A stretch of 64,000 nucleotides of DNA from Alsobacter metallidurans (GTDB lineage: Bacteria > Pseudomonadota > Alphaproteobacteria > Rhizobiales > Beijerinckiaceae): the NCBI RefSeq assembly GCF_014636935.1, contig NZ_BMES01000001.1, positions 1,095,383-1,159,382 on the forward strand, read 5' to 3'. The notes under the pieces are model-generated. The model worked only from the letters and a program-made list of their open reading frames with translations, had not been told where the DNA came from and did no database searches. The translations under genes were made by a program, and so were the position numbers. This document shows, piece after piece, positions 1 through 9,473 of this stretch. Position 1 is the first letter of the stretch; each line of letters starts with the position of its first letter.

Positions 1-704
1 GTGAAGTAGTAGACGACCTGCGCGACAATGCGGGCCCAGTTGATGGAGTTGACGCCGGATAGCATCAGCTCGTCCCGGAACGCGTGGTTGTTGAACAGCG
101 CCTTCACGAGCGCCTGGCAGTCGTCGAAGTCGCCCTCCACCGCGACAGCGTGGACGTTCTCGGCGTCCACGGTGGTCATCTGCCGGCGCTGCACCTCGCT
201 CACCCGGCCCTGCGGGTAGAGGATGAACACGTCGACCCGCTTCAGGCCCTTGAAGGCGTCGATGGCCGCGCCGCCGGTGTCGCCCGAGGTGGCGCCCACG
301 ATGGTGGCGCGCTGGCCGCGCTGTTCCAGCACGTGGTCCATCATGCGGCCGAGGAGCTGCATGGCGACGTCCTTGAACGCCAGCGTCGGGCCGTGGAAGA
401 GCTCCAGCACGAAGAGGTTGTCGCCGAGCTGCACAAGCGGGCACACGGCCGGGTGCCTGAACGTCGCATAGGCGGCGTCCACCATGGCCGAGAAGGCGGC
501 GGAATCGATGTCGGACGCAAAGGGCCCGATGATGCGCCGCGCGACCTCCGGATAGGGCAGGCCCGCCAGGTCCGCGATCGCGTCATGCGTCAGGGTCGGC
601 CAGGATTCCGGCATGTAGAGGCCGCCGTCGCGGGCGAGGCCGGCCAGCAGCGCGTCGGAAAAACCGAGGGCGGGCGCTTCGCCCCGGGTGGAAACATGGA
701 TCAC
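1..704 (-). CDS. thrC: Threonine synthase, N-terminal part (runs off the left edge)
   Basis: PLP enzyme converting O-phospho-L-homoserine to L-threonine, the last step of threonine synthesis; cytosolic. About 234 residues are in the window and the C-terminal half lies beyond base 1. The conserved HGPTLAFKD segment (residues 104-112) carries the PLP lysine K111, and a GATSGDTGGAAI phosphate-binding loop follows. The start is a GTG at 702-704 giving MIHVSTRGEAPALGF, which fits the family N-terminus; there is no suitable ATG. The SURF1 gene stops 61 bases upstream on the same strand, so the two may be co-transcribed. Family assignment is firm; the missing part cannot be judged. Confidence 0.93.
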   Translation of the reverse strand, partial: MIHVSTRGEAPALGFSDALLAGLARDGGLYMPESWPTLTHDAIADLAGLPYPEVARRIIGPFASDIDSAAFSAMVDAAYATFRHPAVCPLVQLGDNLFVLELFHGPTLAFKDVAMQLLGRMMDHVLEQRGQRATIVGATSGDTGGAAIDAFKGLKRVDVFILYPQGRVSEVQRRQMTTVDAENVHAVAVEGDFDDCQALVKALFNNHAFRDELMLSGVNSINWARIVAQVVYYF

Positions 705-765
705 GGGTGACCTCTTCAGTGCGACGCGAGGGTAGGAGCCCGGTCGGGGCCTGACAAGCGCAGGT

Positions 766-1521
766 TCACGCAGAGCCGTCCTTCAGCTGCTGGCGGGCCC
801 AGAAGCCGAACACCCCGAGAAGGCACAGCGCCAGCGCGAACCACGTGAAAGCGTATTGCAGGTGGTTGTTGGGGAAGCTCACGACGGTGTTGCCGCCCCG
901 GGGCCAGCCGCCCGGAACAGGCGTCGCGTCCGCGTCCACCACGAAGGGGGCGACGCGCGTAAGGCCCTTGGCCTGGCCGATCGCGACCGGATCGCGCGAG
1001 AACCAGTTGTTCTTGACGGGATCGTTGCTGGGCACGAACACGCCGGGATGCTCGGGCATGCGGAGCAGCCCCGTCACGGTGACGTCGCCCGACGGCTGCC
1101 CTTCAGCCCGCTTGGCGGGATCGCGCAGCTCGGTCGGTACGATGCCGCGGTTGACGATCACGACCGAGCCGTCCGCGAGCCGGAGGGGCGTGAGAATAAA
1201 GAAGCCCATCAGCGTGTTGGCAGGGGCCGGGCCGGTGGTCGGCAGCGCGATGAAGCCGTTGAGGTGAGCTTCCTTGTCATGGAGGAAGCGACCGGTGACG
1301 CGGACGCGCTGGTAGTCGACGTTCTTGGCGTTGAGCCCGCCCCAGTCGGCCTCCGGAGGCAGGGCGCCGGGCTCGGCATGCATCCGCGCCTCGACCCGCG
1401 CCAGCAACCGTTGCTTCGCGCCAAGCCGCTCGATCTGCCAGAAGCCGAGCCCGACCAGGATGGCGAAGCCGACCAGCGTGGCGATGGCGGGCGCTATGAG
1501 GCGAGTAAGGCGGGGGTTCAA
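766..1521 (-). CDS. SURF1-family cytochrome oxidase assembly protein
   Basis: Inner-membrane assembly factor of the cox locus, which helps insert heme a into oxidase subunit I. The 251-residue product has the SURF1 layout: an N-terminal membrane helix (about residues 8-28, ending GLGFWQIERL), a large periplasmic domain and a C-terminal helix (about 226-243, ending GVFGFWARQQL). The start is inferred as TTG at 1519-1521 (LNPRLTRLIAPAIATLVGF); the open frame continues upstream but without SURF1 similarity. It follows the cox genes on the same strand but lies just beyond a terminator-like hairpin (1540-1567), so it may be read at a lower level than ctaE. Confidence 0.88.
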   Translation of the reverse strand: MNPRLTRLIAPAIATLVGFAILVGLGFWQIERLGAKQRLLARVEARMHAEPGALPPEADWGGLNAKNVDYQRVRVTGRFLHDKEAHLNGFIALPTTGPAPANTLMGFFILTPLRLADGSVVIVNRGIVPTELRDPAKRAEGQPSGDVTVTGLLRMPEHPGVFVPSNDPVKNNWFSRDPVAIGQAKGLTRVAPFVVDADATPVPGGWPRGGNTVVSFPNNHLQYAFTWFALALCLLGVFGFWARQQLKDGSA

Positions 1522-1539
1522 GGATGCGAACTTTCTTTG

Positions 1540-1567
1540 AAAGCGAAAAGGCGGCCCGGGGGCCGCC
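1540..1567 (-). terminator. Intrinsic terminator of the cox operon
   Basis: Read on the minus strand, a GGCGGCC/GGCCGCC stem with a four-base loop (1550-1567) is followed by TTTTCGCTTT (1549-1540). It lies after ctaE and the repeat element and just before the SURF1 start, so SURF1 expression may depend on read-through. Confidence 0.6.
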
Positions 1568-1594
1568 TGATCCGGAATTCGAGGCCGCAGCTCC

Positions 1595-1766
1595 CACCCT
1601 CCCCTTGAGGGGAGGGTCGCCGCGAAGCGGCGGGGTGGGGTGCTGCAGGGCGTTGGCGGAACGTGGGTCAATCGCTCGGGTGGTTGCCGGAGCCGGAGCT
1701 CGTCCCCGGCTTCACCCCACCCCGCCGGCCTGCGGCCGTCGACCCTCCCCCTCGAGGAGAGGGTGC
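1595..1766. repeat. Long palindromic intergenic repeat, family A, copy 1
   Basis: The outer arms each contain a small palindrome (ACCCTCCCC...GGGGAGGGT). The inner arms are GGCGGGGTGGGGTG on the left and CACCCCACCCCGCC on the right, so the unit is an inverted repeat with a unique centre. The same layout recurs at 19927-20083 and 32067-32216. It fills the gap between ctaE and its terminator and shows no coding potential. Confidence 0.75.
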
Positions 1767-1781
1767 AGAGACCCTCTCCCG

Positions 1782-2657
1782 TCAGTGCGCGGCGGCGGCC
1801 CCCACTGCGGCGCCCCAGTTGGAGCCCTTGAGGTAGATGGCGACGAACAGGAACAGCCACACAACGTCCACGAAGTGCCAGTACCAGGCCGCGAACTCGA
1901 AGCCGAGGTGACGCTGCGGGGTGAAGTGGCCCTTCAACGCGCGGATCAGGCAGACCAGCAGGAAGATGGTGCCGATGAGCACGTGGAAGCCGTGGAAGCC
2001 CGTCGCCATGAAGAACGTGGCGCCGTAGATCGAGCCCTTGAAGGCGAACTGCGCGTGCGAATACTCGTAGACCTGAACGACCGAGAACAGCGCGCCCAGG
2101 ATCACGGTGAGGATCAGGCCCCACTTCAGGCCCTGGCGATCATTGTGCAGCAAGGCATGGTGAGCCCAGGTCACCGTGGTGCCGGAGGTCAGCAGGATCA
2201 GGGTGTTCAGCAGCGGCAGGTGGAAGGGATCGAACACCTCGATGCCCTTCGGCGGCCAGTGACCGCCCGTCAGCTCGAAGCGGGCGAACTGCTTGGCCTC
2301 GTTGGCGAACAGGCTGGCGTCGAAATAGGCCCAGAACCACGCCACGAAGAACATCACCTCGGAGGCGATGAACATGATCATGCCGTAGCGATGGCTGATC
2401 TGCACCACGCGGGTGTGGTCGCCCTTGTGCTCGGCCTCGTTGATAACGTCCGACCACCAGGCCAGCATGGTGTAGAGCACGCCGATGAAGCCGGCGCCGA
2501 ACAGCACCGGGCCTGCATGCAGGCCGCCGAGCGCCATGTTCTTCATCCACATGATCGCGCCCAGCGCCATCACGAAGGCGCTGATCGATCCGACGAACGG
2601 CCAGGGGCTCGGGTCGACGAGGTGGTAGTCGTGGTTCTTGGCGTGGACGTCGGCCAT
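1782..2657 (-). CDS. ctaE: Cytochrome c oxidase subunit III
   Basis: Subunit III of the aa3-type terminal oxidase, an integral membrane protein that stabilises the proton-pumping core. The 291-residue product matches the seven-helix family, with the hallmark SEVMFFVAWFWAYFDASL stretch (Glu100), HHALLHND, and the C-terminal AWYWHFVDVVWLFLF helix. The start is the ATG at 2655-2657 (MADVHAKNHDYHLVDPSPWP), the usual alphaproteobacterial N-terminus; the open frame continues 28 codons upstream without similarity. It is the last structural gene of the operon, 52 bases after ctaG. Confidence 0.97.
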   Translation of the reverse strand: MADVHAKNHDYHLVDPSPWPFVGSISAFVMALGAIMWMKNMALGGLHAGPVLFGAGFIGVLYTMLAWWSDVINEAEHKGDHTRVVQISHRYGMIMFIASEVMFFVAWFWAYFDASLFANEAKQFARFELTGGHWPPKGIEVFDPFHLPLLNTLILLTSGTTVTWAHHALLHNDRQGLKWGLILTVILGALFSVVQVYEYSHAQFAFKGSIYGATFFMATGFHGFHVLIGTIFLLVCLIRALKGHFTPQRHLGFEFAAWYWHFVDVVWLFLFVAIYLKGSNWGAAVGAAAAH

Positions 2658-2709
2658 CAGGGTCGCTCTCCGATACGATCCACGGGCGATTCTGGCGCCC
2701 GCGTGCCGC

Positions 2710-3315
2710 TTATAGCTTAGGTTTGCGTGTGGGGTCGGCATTTTCGGCCAGGGGCTTGGTGGAGCCCTTGGTCGGGAAGATGGTGTAGCTCAGCGTGATC
2801 TCGGTCGCGCTCGCGAGGTCGCGGTTTTTCACGATCTCGGGGTCGACATAGAACACCACCGGCGCCTCGAGCGTCTCGCCCGCCGCCAGCGTGATCTCGT
2901 TGAAGCAGAAGCACTGGAGCTTGTTGAAATAGGCTCCGGTCATCTCGGGCGCGACGTTGAAGGACGCGATCGCGGTCCCGGGTTTCGTGCTGCCGTTGAT
3001 GAGCTTGTAGAACACGGTCGCGGTCTCGCCGACCTTCACGTCGATGCTCGGCTGCTCGGGCTCGAAGCGCCAGCCGAGGCCGGTCGAGACGTTGGAGTCG
3101 AACCGCACCTTGAACACGCGATCGCCCGTGGTCTTGGACGCCTCGGTGGCGATCAGCGGCGTGCCGCCGAAGCCGGTGGCCTGGCAGAACATGCGGTAGA
3201 GGGGCACGGCCGCATACGAGAGGCCCACCATGCCGACCACAGTGGCCACGCAGGCGACCAGCGTGCGCCGGGCGGCGCGCGAGCGGTCGGGGGAGGGGCG
3301 TTGATCCTGGCTCAT
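2710..3315 (-). CDS. ctaG: Cytochrome c oxidase assembly protein CtaG/Cox11
   Basis: Copper chaperone that delivers Cu(B) to oxidase subunit I from the periplasmic face. The 201-residue product has one N-terminal membrane anchor (about residues 17-37), the conserved AAVPLYRMFCQATGFGG segment with Cys44, and the copper-binding CFCF motif (Cys135 and Cys137 in NKLQCFCFNE). The start ATG (3313-3315) shares one base with the TGA of the upstream small gene (TGATG), implying translational coupling. A long open extension upstream of this start is a shadow of the neighbouring frames. Confidence 0.95.
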   Translation of the reverse strand: MSQDQRPSPDRSRAARRTLVACVATVVGMVGLSYAAVPLYRMFCQATGFGGTPLIATEASKTTGDRVFKVRFDSNVSTGLGWRFEPEQPSIDVKVGETATVFYKLINGSTKPGTAIASFNVAPEMTGAYFNKLQCFCFNEITLAAGETLEAPVVFYVDPEIVKNRDLASATEITLSYTIFPTKGSTKPLAENADPTRKPKL

Positions 3316-3473
3316 CACATCGGCCTGTTGAGGACGTTGCCGCCCAGCTTGGCGACAGTGACGATAAAGAACAGCAGCACGAGGCCGCCGAGCACCAGCC
3401 CGAGCGCGACCGAGCGGGAGCGGCGGCGCTTGGCCTCCTCCTCGGTCAGCACGATGCCGGGCTTCTGCTCCAT
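3315..3473 (-). CDS. CoxF-like 52-residue membrane protein
   Basis: Small gene between ctaB and ctaG. Its ATG (3471-3473) overlaps the ctaB stop by one base, and its TGA (3315-3317) overlaps the ctaG start by one base, so it is embedded in a translationally coupled run. The product starts [20 protein letters not shown], a charged cytoplasmic tail, then a single hydrophobic helix (about residues 21-41) and a short periplasmic end LGGNVLNRPM. Small proteins of this layout at this position in rhizobial cox operons are usually called CoxF. The name rests on position and topology; the function, presumably oxidase assembly, is inferred. Confidence 0.82.
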   Translation of the reverse strand: MEQKPGIVLTEEEAKRRRSRSVALGLVLGGLVLLFFIVTVAKLGGNVLNRPM

Positions 3474-4462
3474 CACGAGGCGGCTCCCGTGAGGAAGCGG
3501 GCCGCGAAGGCGCCCAGCGCGGCGACGCGGTCATGGCCGACCATGAACTCGGCCAGCAGCACGGCGTAGAGCAGGAAGAGGTAGAGGATCGAGAAGCCGA
3601 ACATCCCGAACGCGGCCTTGCGGGCCGCCTCGCCCTCGCGCCGCGTGAAGATGCGCCAGGCGAGCACGAGCATCATCACGCCGGTGACGCTGGCCGTGAC
3701 CGCGTAGGGCAGCCCCGCGAAGCCCATCGCGTAGGGCAGCATCGCGACCGGGACGACGATCAGCGTGTAGATGAGGATCTGCAGGCGGGTGTGGTCGTCG
3801 CCCGCCACCACGGGCAGCATCGGGATGCCGGCCCGGCGGTAGTCGTCGGACTTCACCAGCGCGAGCGCCCAGAAGTGGGGCGGCGTCCACAGGAAGATGA
3901 TGGCGAACAGCACCACGGTCTCGATCGACACCGTGCCGGTGACGGCCGCGTAGCCGATCATGGGCGGGAAGGCGCCGGCCGCGCCGCCAATCACGATGTT
4001 CTGCGCGGTCGCGCGCTTCAGCCACATCGAATAGATCACGACATAGAAGAAGATCGTAAAGGCCAGCAGGCCGGCCGCGACCCAGTTGGTGATCAGCCCG
4101 AGGGTGACCACCGAGCCGATCGACAGCGTGAGGCCGAAGCCCAGCGCCTCGTCGCGCGTCACCTTGCCGGCCGGGATCGGCCGCTTCACGGTGCGCCGCA
4201 TCAGGGCGTCGATGTCGGCGTCGTACCACATGTTGAGGCAGCCGGACGCGCCGGCCCCCACCGCGATGGCGAGCAGGGCCGCAAAGCCGATCACCGGGTT
4301 CACGTGCGGGGCCAGCATCATGCCGACCAGCGCGGTGAACACCACGAGCGACATCACCCGCGGCTTCAGCAGGGCGAAGAAGTCGCCCGCCGTGCCGTTG
4401 GAAAGGCCGGACTGGCTCTGCCCGATGCTGTCTTGAACGATGCTGTCGCTGACCGCTGACAT
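3473..4462 (-). CDS. ctaB: Protoheme IX farnesyltransferase (heme o synthase)
   Basis: Membrane prenyltransferase that transfers a farnesyl group from FPP to protoheme to make heme o, the precursor of the heme a used by CtaD. The 329-residue UbiA-family protein has the substrate-binding motif NMWYDADID (Asn77, Asp81, Asp85) followed by [12 protein letters not shown], a second acidic motif near [12 protein letters not shown], and about nine hydrophobic helices. The start is the ATG at 4460-4462 with GGAG about 14 bases upstream; it is not certain. The gene lies between ctaD and the coxF-like gene, with a strong hairpin in the ctaD-ctaB gap. Confidence 0.94.
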   Translation of the reverse strand: MSAVSDSIVQDSIGQSQSGLSNGTAGDFFALLKPRVMSLVVFTALVGMMLAPHVNPVIGFAALLAIAVGAGASGCLNMWYDADIDALMRRTVKRPIPAGKVTRDEALGFGLTLSIGSVVTLGLITNWVAAGLLAFTIFFYVVIYSMWLKRATAQNIVIGGAAGAFPPMIGYAAVTGTVSIETVVLFAIIFLWTPPHFWALALVKSDDYRRAGIPMLPVVAGDDHTRLQILIYTLIVVPVAMLPYAMGFAGLPYAVTASVTGVMMLVLAWRIFTRREGEAARKAAFGMFGFSILYLFLLYAVLLAEFMVGHDRVAALGAFAARFLTGAAS

Positions 4463-4521
4463 GAACGCGTCAAAGGCTCCGTGTGGGTGGTCGGTTCGGG
4501 TGCGAACCGGTCCTTGGCGTC

Positions 4522-4596
4522 TCCGTCCCGGCGGGACGGACAGGCGAAGGATCGGGGACTTCAACAAAGTCCGGAGCCGGCCGAAGCCGGCTCCGG
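4522..4596 (-). terminator. Two strong hairpins between ctaD and ctaB
   Basis: On the minus strand an 11-bp stem CCGGAGCCGGC closed by a TTCG loop (4596-4571) is followed by ACTTTGTTG, and a second 8-bp stem TCCGTCCC/GGGACGGA lies at 4540-4522. The first looks like a partial terminator or an mRNA-stabilising element that would set ctaD output above ctaB. Its T-tract is imperfect, so strength is uncertain. Confidence 0.5.
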
Positions 4597-4615
4597 TGAA
4601 AACGTTTGGCCTCGA

Positions 4616-6313
<1,698 letters not shown>

Positions 6314-7168
6314 TCACTCGACCGGAGCCGAGCGCGAGGCGACCTTCACGGCCGCGCCGGCGTCGTTGGAGGCGAACTTCTTTTTCGCGTCCGCGAGCCA
6401 CGCCGTGTACTTGTCCTGGCTCACCACCCGGATGGCGATGGGCATGTAGGCGTGGTTCTGGCCGCACAGGCGCGAGCACTGGCCATAGTAGACGCCCTCG
6501 CGGTCCGTCTTGAACCAGGTCTGGTTCATGCGGCCCGGAATGGCGTCCATGCGGAAGGCCAGGGACGGCACCGAGAAGGAGTGGATCACGTCCGCGCCCA
6601 CCACCTGGAAGACCACCGTCTTGCCAGCCGGGAGCACGACCTCGTTGTCCACCGCCAGCAGCGCCGGCTGTCCGGCCTTCTGGGCGTCCTCGCGCGTCAG
6701 CATGTAGCTGTCGAACTTGAAGCCGCCGCCCTGGTCCTGCGGATACTCGTAGGACCAGTACCACTGGTTGCCGATCGCCTTCACGGTGATGTCGGCCTTG
6801 GGCAGCTCGATCTGGTACTTCAGCAGCCGGAAGGACGGGATCGCGATGCCGACCAGGATCAGCACCGGGATGATCGTCCAGGCGATCTCGAGGCCGGTGT
6901 GATGCGTCGTCCGCGAGGGGACCGGATTGGCCTTCTCGTTGAACTTCACCACCACGGCGATCAGCAGGCCCAGCACGAACAGCGTGATGATCGTGATGAT
7001 CCAGACCAGCGCGGTGTGGAAGTCGTGGACGAACTCCGCGACGGGAGACACGGCGTCCTGGAATCCCATCTGCCAGGGTTCGGGATGTCCGGCCGCCGCG
7101 AAGGCGTGGCCGGGGATGCTGAGACCGAGCGCCGTGAGCGCTGAACGGTTCCAGAAACGAATCGTCAC
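6314..7168 (-). CDS. ctaC: Cytochrome c oxidase subunit II
   Basis: Accepts electrons from cytochrome c at the Cu(A) centre and passes them to subunit I. The 284-residue product has a signal-like N-terminus (residues 1-25), two membrane helices (about 54-76 and 95-113), the aromatic patch NQWYWSYEYP, and a complete Cu(A) site: His196 and CSRLCGQNHAYM (Cys231, Cys235, His239, Met242). The start is GTG 7166-7168 with AGGAG eight bases upstream, a good ribosome binding site. First gene of the operon; its promoter must lie in 7169-7535. Confidence 0.96.
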   Translation of the reverse strand: MTIRFWNRSALTALGLSIPGHAFAAAGHPEPWQMGFQDAVSPVAEFVHDFHTALVWIITIITLFVLGLLIAVVVKFNEKANPVPSRTTHHTGLEIAWTIIPVLILVGIAIPSFRLLKYQIELPKADITVKAIGNQWYWSYEYPQDQGGGFKFDSYMLTREDAQKAGQPALLAVDNEVVLPAGKTVVFQVVGADVIHSFSVPSLAFRMDAIPGRMNQTWFKTDREGVYYGQCSRLCGQNHAYMPIAIRVVSQDKYTAWLADAKKKFASNDAGAAVKVASRSAPVE

Positions 7169-7535
7169 CTGCGAATCTCCTGACCTGAATGTGCCCGGCC
7201 CATCGGCGCGTCGCGTCTTTCCGAAGGCGGCGTTCCCCACGGGGGAGGGGGAGAACGGAGCCGCTTTGGACGCGCAGACCTGAACCTCGCGCAGCTTGAT
7301 CTAGCGCAAAGACCACGAAGGCGCCACCACCGCAACCGCGGCGGTCCGCGTTTTTTGTGCGTCATAAGCACGCGAGAATGGCGCTTTCGTCCATCCCATA
7401 AACCAAAGTCGGATCGGGGACCGCGCCTTGACACGCGTTTGCGGCCATGGTCCCACCATCGCGTGCCCCCGCAATGTCTCGTCATATGAGGCGCGGGCGA
7501 ACTTTTTGCTTGGCCCGAGAACAGGAGCGGTCCCC
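7169..7535. other. Divergent intergenic region between ctaC and the IalB-family gene
   Basis: 367 bases with no convincing gene. It must hold the cox operon promoter (minus strand) and the promoter of the gene at 7536. A perfect TTGACA (7428-7433, plus strand) is present, but nothing at the right distance resembles a -10 box. An AAAAAACGCGG stretch lies near 7346-7356 on the minus strand. Confidence 0.4.
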
Positions 7536-8072
7536 ATGCCGAAGGTCTTGACCGACATGCTGGCCCGGATGGCGCCCCGCCTTTCCGCGCGCCTCGCGGC
7601 GGGCCTTGTCGCCGCGCTGGCGTTTATCGCCCCGGCGGCCGCGCAGGGCCCCGTGAAGAACAGCTTCGGCGACTGGCAGATGCGGTGCGAGACGCCGGCC
7701 GGCGCCAAGGTGGAACAGTGCGCTCTCGTGCAGAGCGTCCAGGCCGAGGACAAGCCGAACGTCACCCTCGTGGTGATCGTGCTGAAGACCGCCGACGGCA
7801 AGAGCCGCCTCCTCCGCGTGATAGCGCCGCTCGGCGTGCTGCTGCCCGCCGGGCTCGGCCTCAAGATCGATCAGGCGGATGTCGGGCGCGCCGGCTTCGT
7901 GCGCTGCCTGCCCACCGGCTGCGTCGCCGAGGTCATCATGGAGGACGAGCTCCTGGGCAAGCTGAAGAGCGGCAAGGCCGCCACCTTCATTGTGTTCCAG
8001 ACGCCCGAGGAAGGCATCGGCATCCCGGTGTCGCTCAACGGCTTCCCGAAGGCCTTCGAATCCCTGCCTTGA
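7536..8072 (+). CDS. Invasion-associated locus B (IalB) family secreted protein
   Basis: 178-residue exported protein with a signal peptide (basic start, hydrophobic stretch, cleavage near PAAAQG, about residue 36), then the IalB core: NSFGDWQMRCE, four cysteines in CE and QCALVQ and later VRCLPTGC, and a C-terminal KAATFIVFQTPEEGIGIPVSLNGF segment. IalB was named in Bartonella, where it affects erythrocyte entry, but the family is widespread in free-living alphaproteobacteria, where its role is unclear. The start ATG at 7536 has AGGAGCGG upstream. The role here is not known. Confidence 0.85.
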   Translation: MPKVLTDMLARMAPRLSARLAAGLVAALAFIAPAAAQGPVKNSFGDWQMRCETPAGAKVEQCALVQSVQAEDKPNVTLVVIVLKTADGKSRLLRVIAPLGVLLPAGLGLKIDQADVGRAGFVRCLPTGCVAEVIMEDELLGKLKSGKAATFIVFQTPEEGIGIPVSLNGFPKAFESLP

Positions 8073-8181
8073 CGGTTGCGGCGACTCGCCTTCCGTCTCG
8101 CGCCATCCTCGCCCCGTCGGGGTCTCGTGTGTTAAGCACCTGCCGCCGCACCGCCACGGTTGCGCTTGCCTGGAGTGTTCG

Positions 8182-8790
8182 ATGATCCGGTCCGTATCGC
8201 GCGTTCTCCGTCTGGCCGCCTTGCTGGGCTCGGCGGGCCTGCTTGCCGGCTGCAACACCTTCGGCGGATCAACTGAGCCGCAGGCGGCCTCGGCGTCCGG
8301 CGGCTCCAGCTTCATGAACATCTTCCGCTATGGCGGAACCACGGTGCCGCCATCCATGAACCCGCCCGAGGAAGAGATTGACTGCCCCTCCGTGCAGATC
8401 CTCGACGGCGCGGCGGCGTTGCGCCAGGAAGCCGGCGGCGACGTCCGCAGCCAGCTCTCCATCGGCCAGACGGCGCGCGAGTGCCGGGTCGTCGGCAACC
8501 AGATTTCGATCAAGGTCGGGCTGGAAGGCGCGGCCGTGCTCGGCGCCGGCGGCTCGCCGGGGACCTATGTCGCGCCCATCCGCTTCGTGGTGAAGAAGGG
8601 CGACAAGGTGGTTTCGTCGGTGCTCCAGCGCGGCAGCGTCACGATCCCGCAAGGAGATGTGCGCGCCAGCTTCGTGATGGTGCAGGAGGGCCTCATGGCC
8701 CCCAAGGACGGCCCGGGCGACCTCGAGATCTATATCGGCTTCGATCCCCAGGGCCGCAGCGCCCCGGTGAAGAAGCGCACGCGGGGGTAA
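8182..8790 (+). CDS. Putative lipoprotein of unknown function
   Basis: 202-residue protein beginning with a lipoprotein signal: a basic N-terminus, a hydrophobic helix and a lipobox LLAGC, so Cys26 should be lipidated. The mature part has a disordered Ser/Gly/Ala stretch, then a compact domain with two cysteines (DCPSV and ECRVV) and a beta-rich tail ending APVKKRTRG. No family is recognised with confidence. It follows the IalB-family gene by 109 bases on the same strand and may act at the envelope, but this is only inferred from the lipobox. Confidence 0.82.
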   Translation: MIRSVSRVLRLAALLGSAGLLAGCNTFGGSTEPQAASASGGSSFMNIFRYGGTTVPPSMNPPEEEIDCPSVQILDGAAALRQEAGGDVRSQLSIGQTARECRVVGNQISIKVGLEGAAVLGAGGSPGTYVAPIRFVVKKGDKVVSSVLQRGSVTIPQGDVRASFVMVQEGLMAPKDGPGDLEIYIGFDPQGRSAPVKKRTRG

Positions 8791-8828
8791 GGTGGCGCAT
8801 ACGCGCGAGCCTTCAGGCGGAACGCAGC

Positions 8829-9137
8829 ATGCTGGTGACACTCCCCCTCGACGCATCCGAATACCTTGACGACTCTGCCGCTCAGGTGGAGCTCGTCTCC
8901 TCCGCGATCATGTCGGGACAGGCGGGCTACATCGCGGCCGCGCTTCGGGTCGTCGCCGAGGCGCGGGGCATTGCGCAGATCGCTTCGAATGCCGGCGTGC
9001 CCGCCGCCACCCTCGAAAAGGAGCTTGGCGAGGGCAATCCAACGCTCGCCACGATCCTCTGCGTGCTGAGCGCGCTGGATTTGCAGTTGGACGTGCGCCA
9101 CGTCGAGCCCGGGTCGTTACAGGTGGATTTCGGCTGA
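8829..9137 (+). CDS. Orphan addiction-module antidote-like DNA-binding protein
   Basis: 102-residue protein whose C-terminal half (about residues 36-88: ALRVVAEARGIAQIASNAG, then VPAATLEKELGEGNPTLATI) matches the helix-turn-helix of the HigA-like 'probable addiction module antidote' family normally paired with a RelE/HigB-like toxin. The N-terminal half is acidic. No toxin-sized gene is adjacent: the upstream gene is a lipoprotein and the downstream region is the glycine riboswitch. It is therefore an orphan antitoxin or a repurposed regulator. The start is ATG 8829; an in-frame later ATG at 8910 is also possible. Confidence 0.72.
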   Translation: MLVTLPLDASEYLDDSAAQVELVSSAIMSGQAGYIAAALRVVAEARGIAQIASNAGVPAATLEKELGEGNPTLATILCVLSALDLQLDVRHVEPGSLQVDFG

Positions 9138-9214
9138 GCGCGAGCCGGGGCCTGAGCGCAACCAGACGCGTTGACTCACCCCCGCGGCTCGCCTACCACA
9201 GACAGGCTTCTGAT

Positions 9215-9421
9215 CTCCGCGGAAGAGTCCGGCCAGGTCCCACGCGGTCCAGGCCGGCGCCGAAGGCGCAACCGCCCCGGAAACGCTCAGGCCCAATGGA
9301 CCGCGGAGAGCTGGCGCTCTGGAAAGCGGCGTTCGCGCAAGCGAAACGCCCACCGACGGGGGTAACCTCGGCCCTTTCATAGCGGCCGGGGGAAATCTCT
9401 CAGGTCTTCGGACAGAGGGGG
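9215..9421 (+). promoter_or_regulatory. Tandem glycine riboswitch upstream of gcvT
   Basis: Two aptamers in series. Aptamer I (about 9215-9307) is closed by TCCGCGG/CCGCGGA and contains GAAGAG, the core GCGCCGAAGGCGCAA, and CGCTCAGG. Aptamer II (about 9312-9421) contains CTCTGGAAAG, CACCGACGGGGGTAA, ATCTCTCAGG and GGACAGAGG, the classic second-aptamer signature. In this family glycine binding turns on the glycine cleavage genes. The leader ends about 50 bases before the gcvT start. Confidence 0.9.
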
Positions 9422-9473
9422 CGCGAACCGGGCCATTGGGGCCCGGCCGCGCAATCCTGTCCGGGAGACCCGA

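Noticed and set aside
7428-7451. TTGACA as promoter of the IalB-family gene
   Set aside because: The -35 is perfect, but no -10-like hexamer lies 16-18 bases downstream (TCCCAC).
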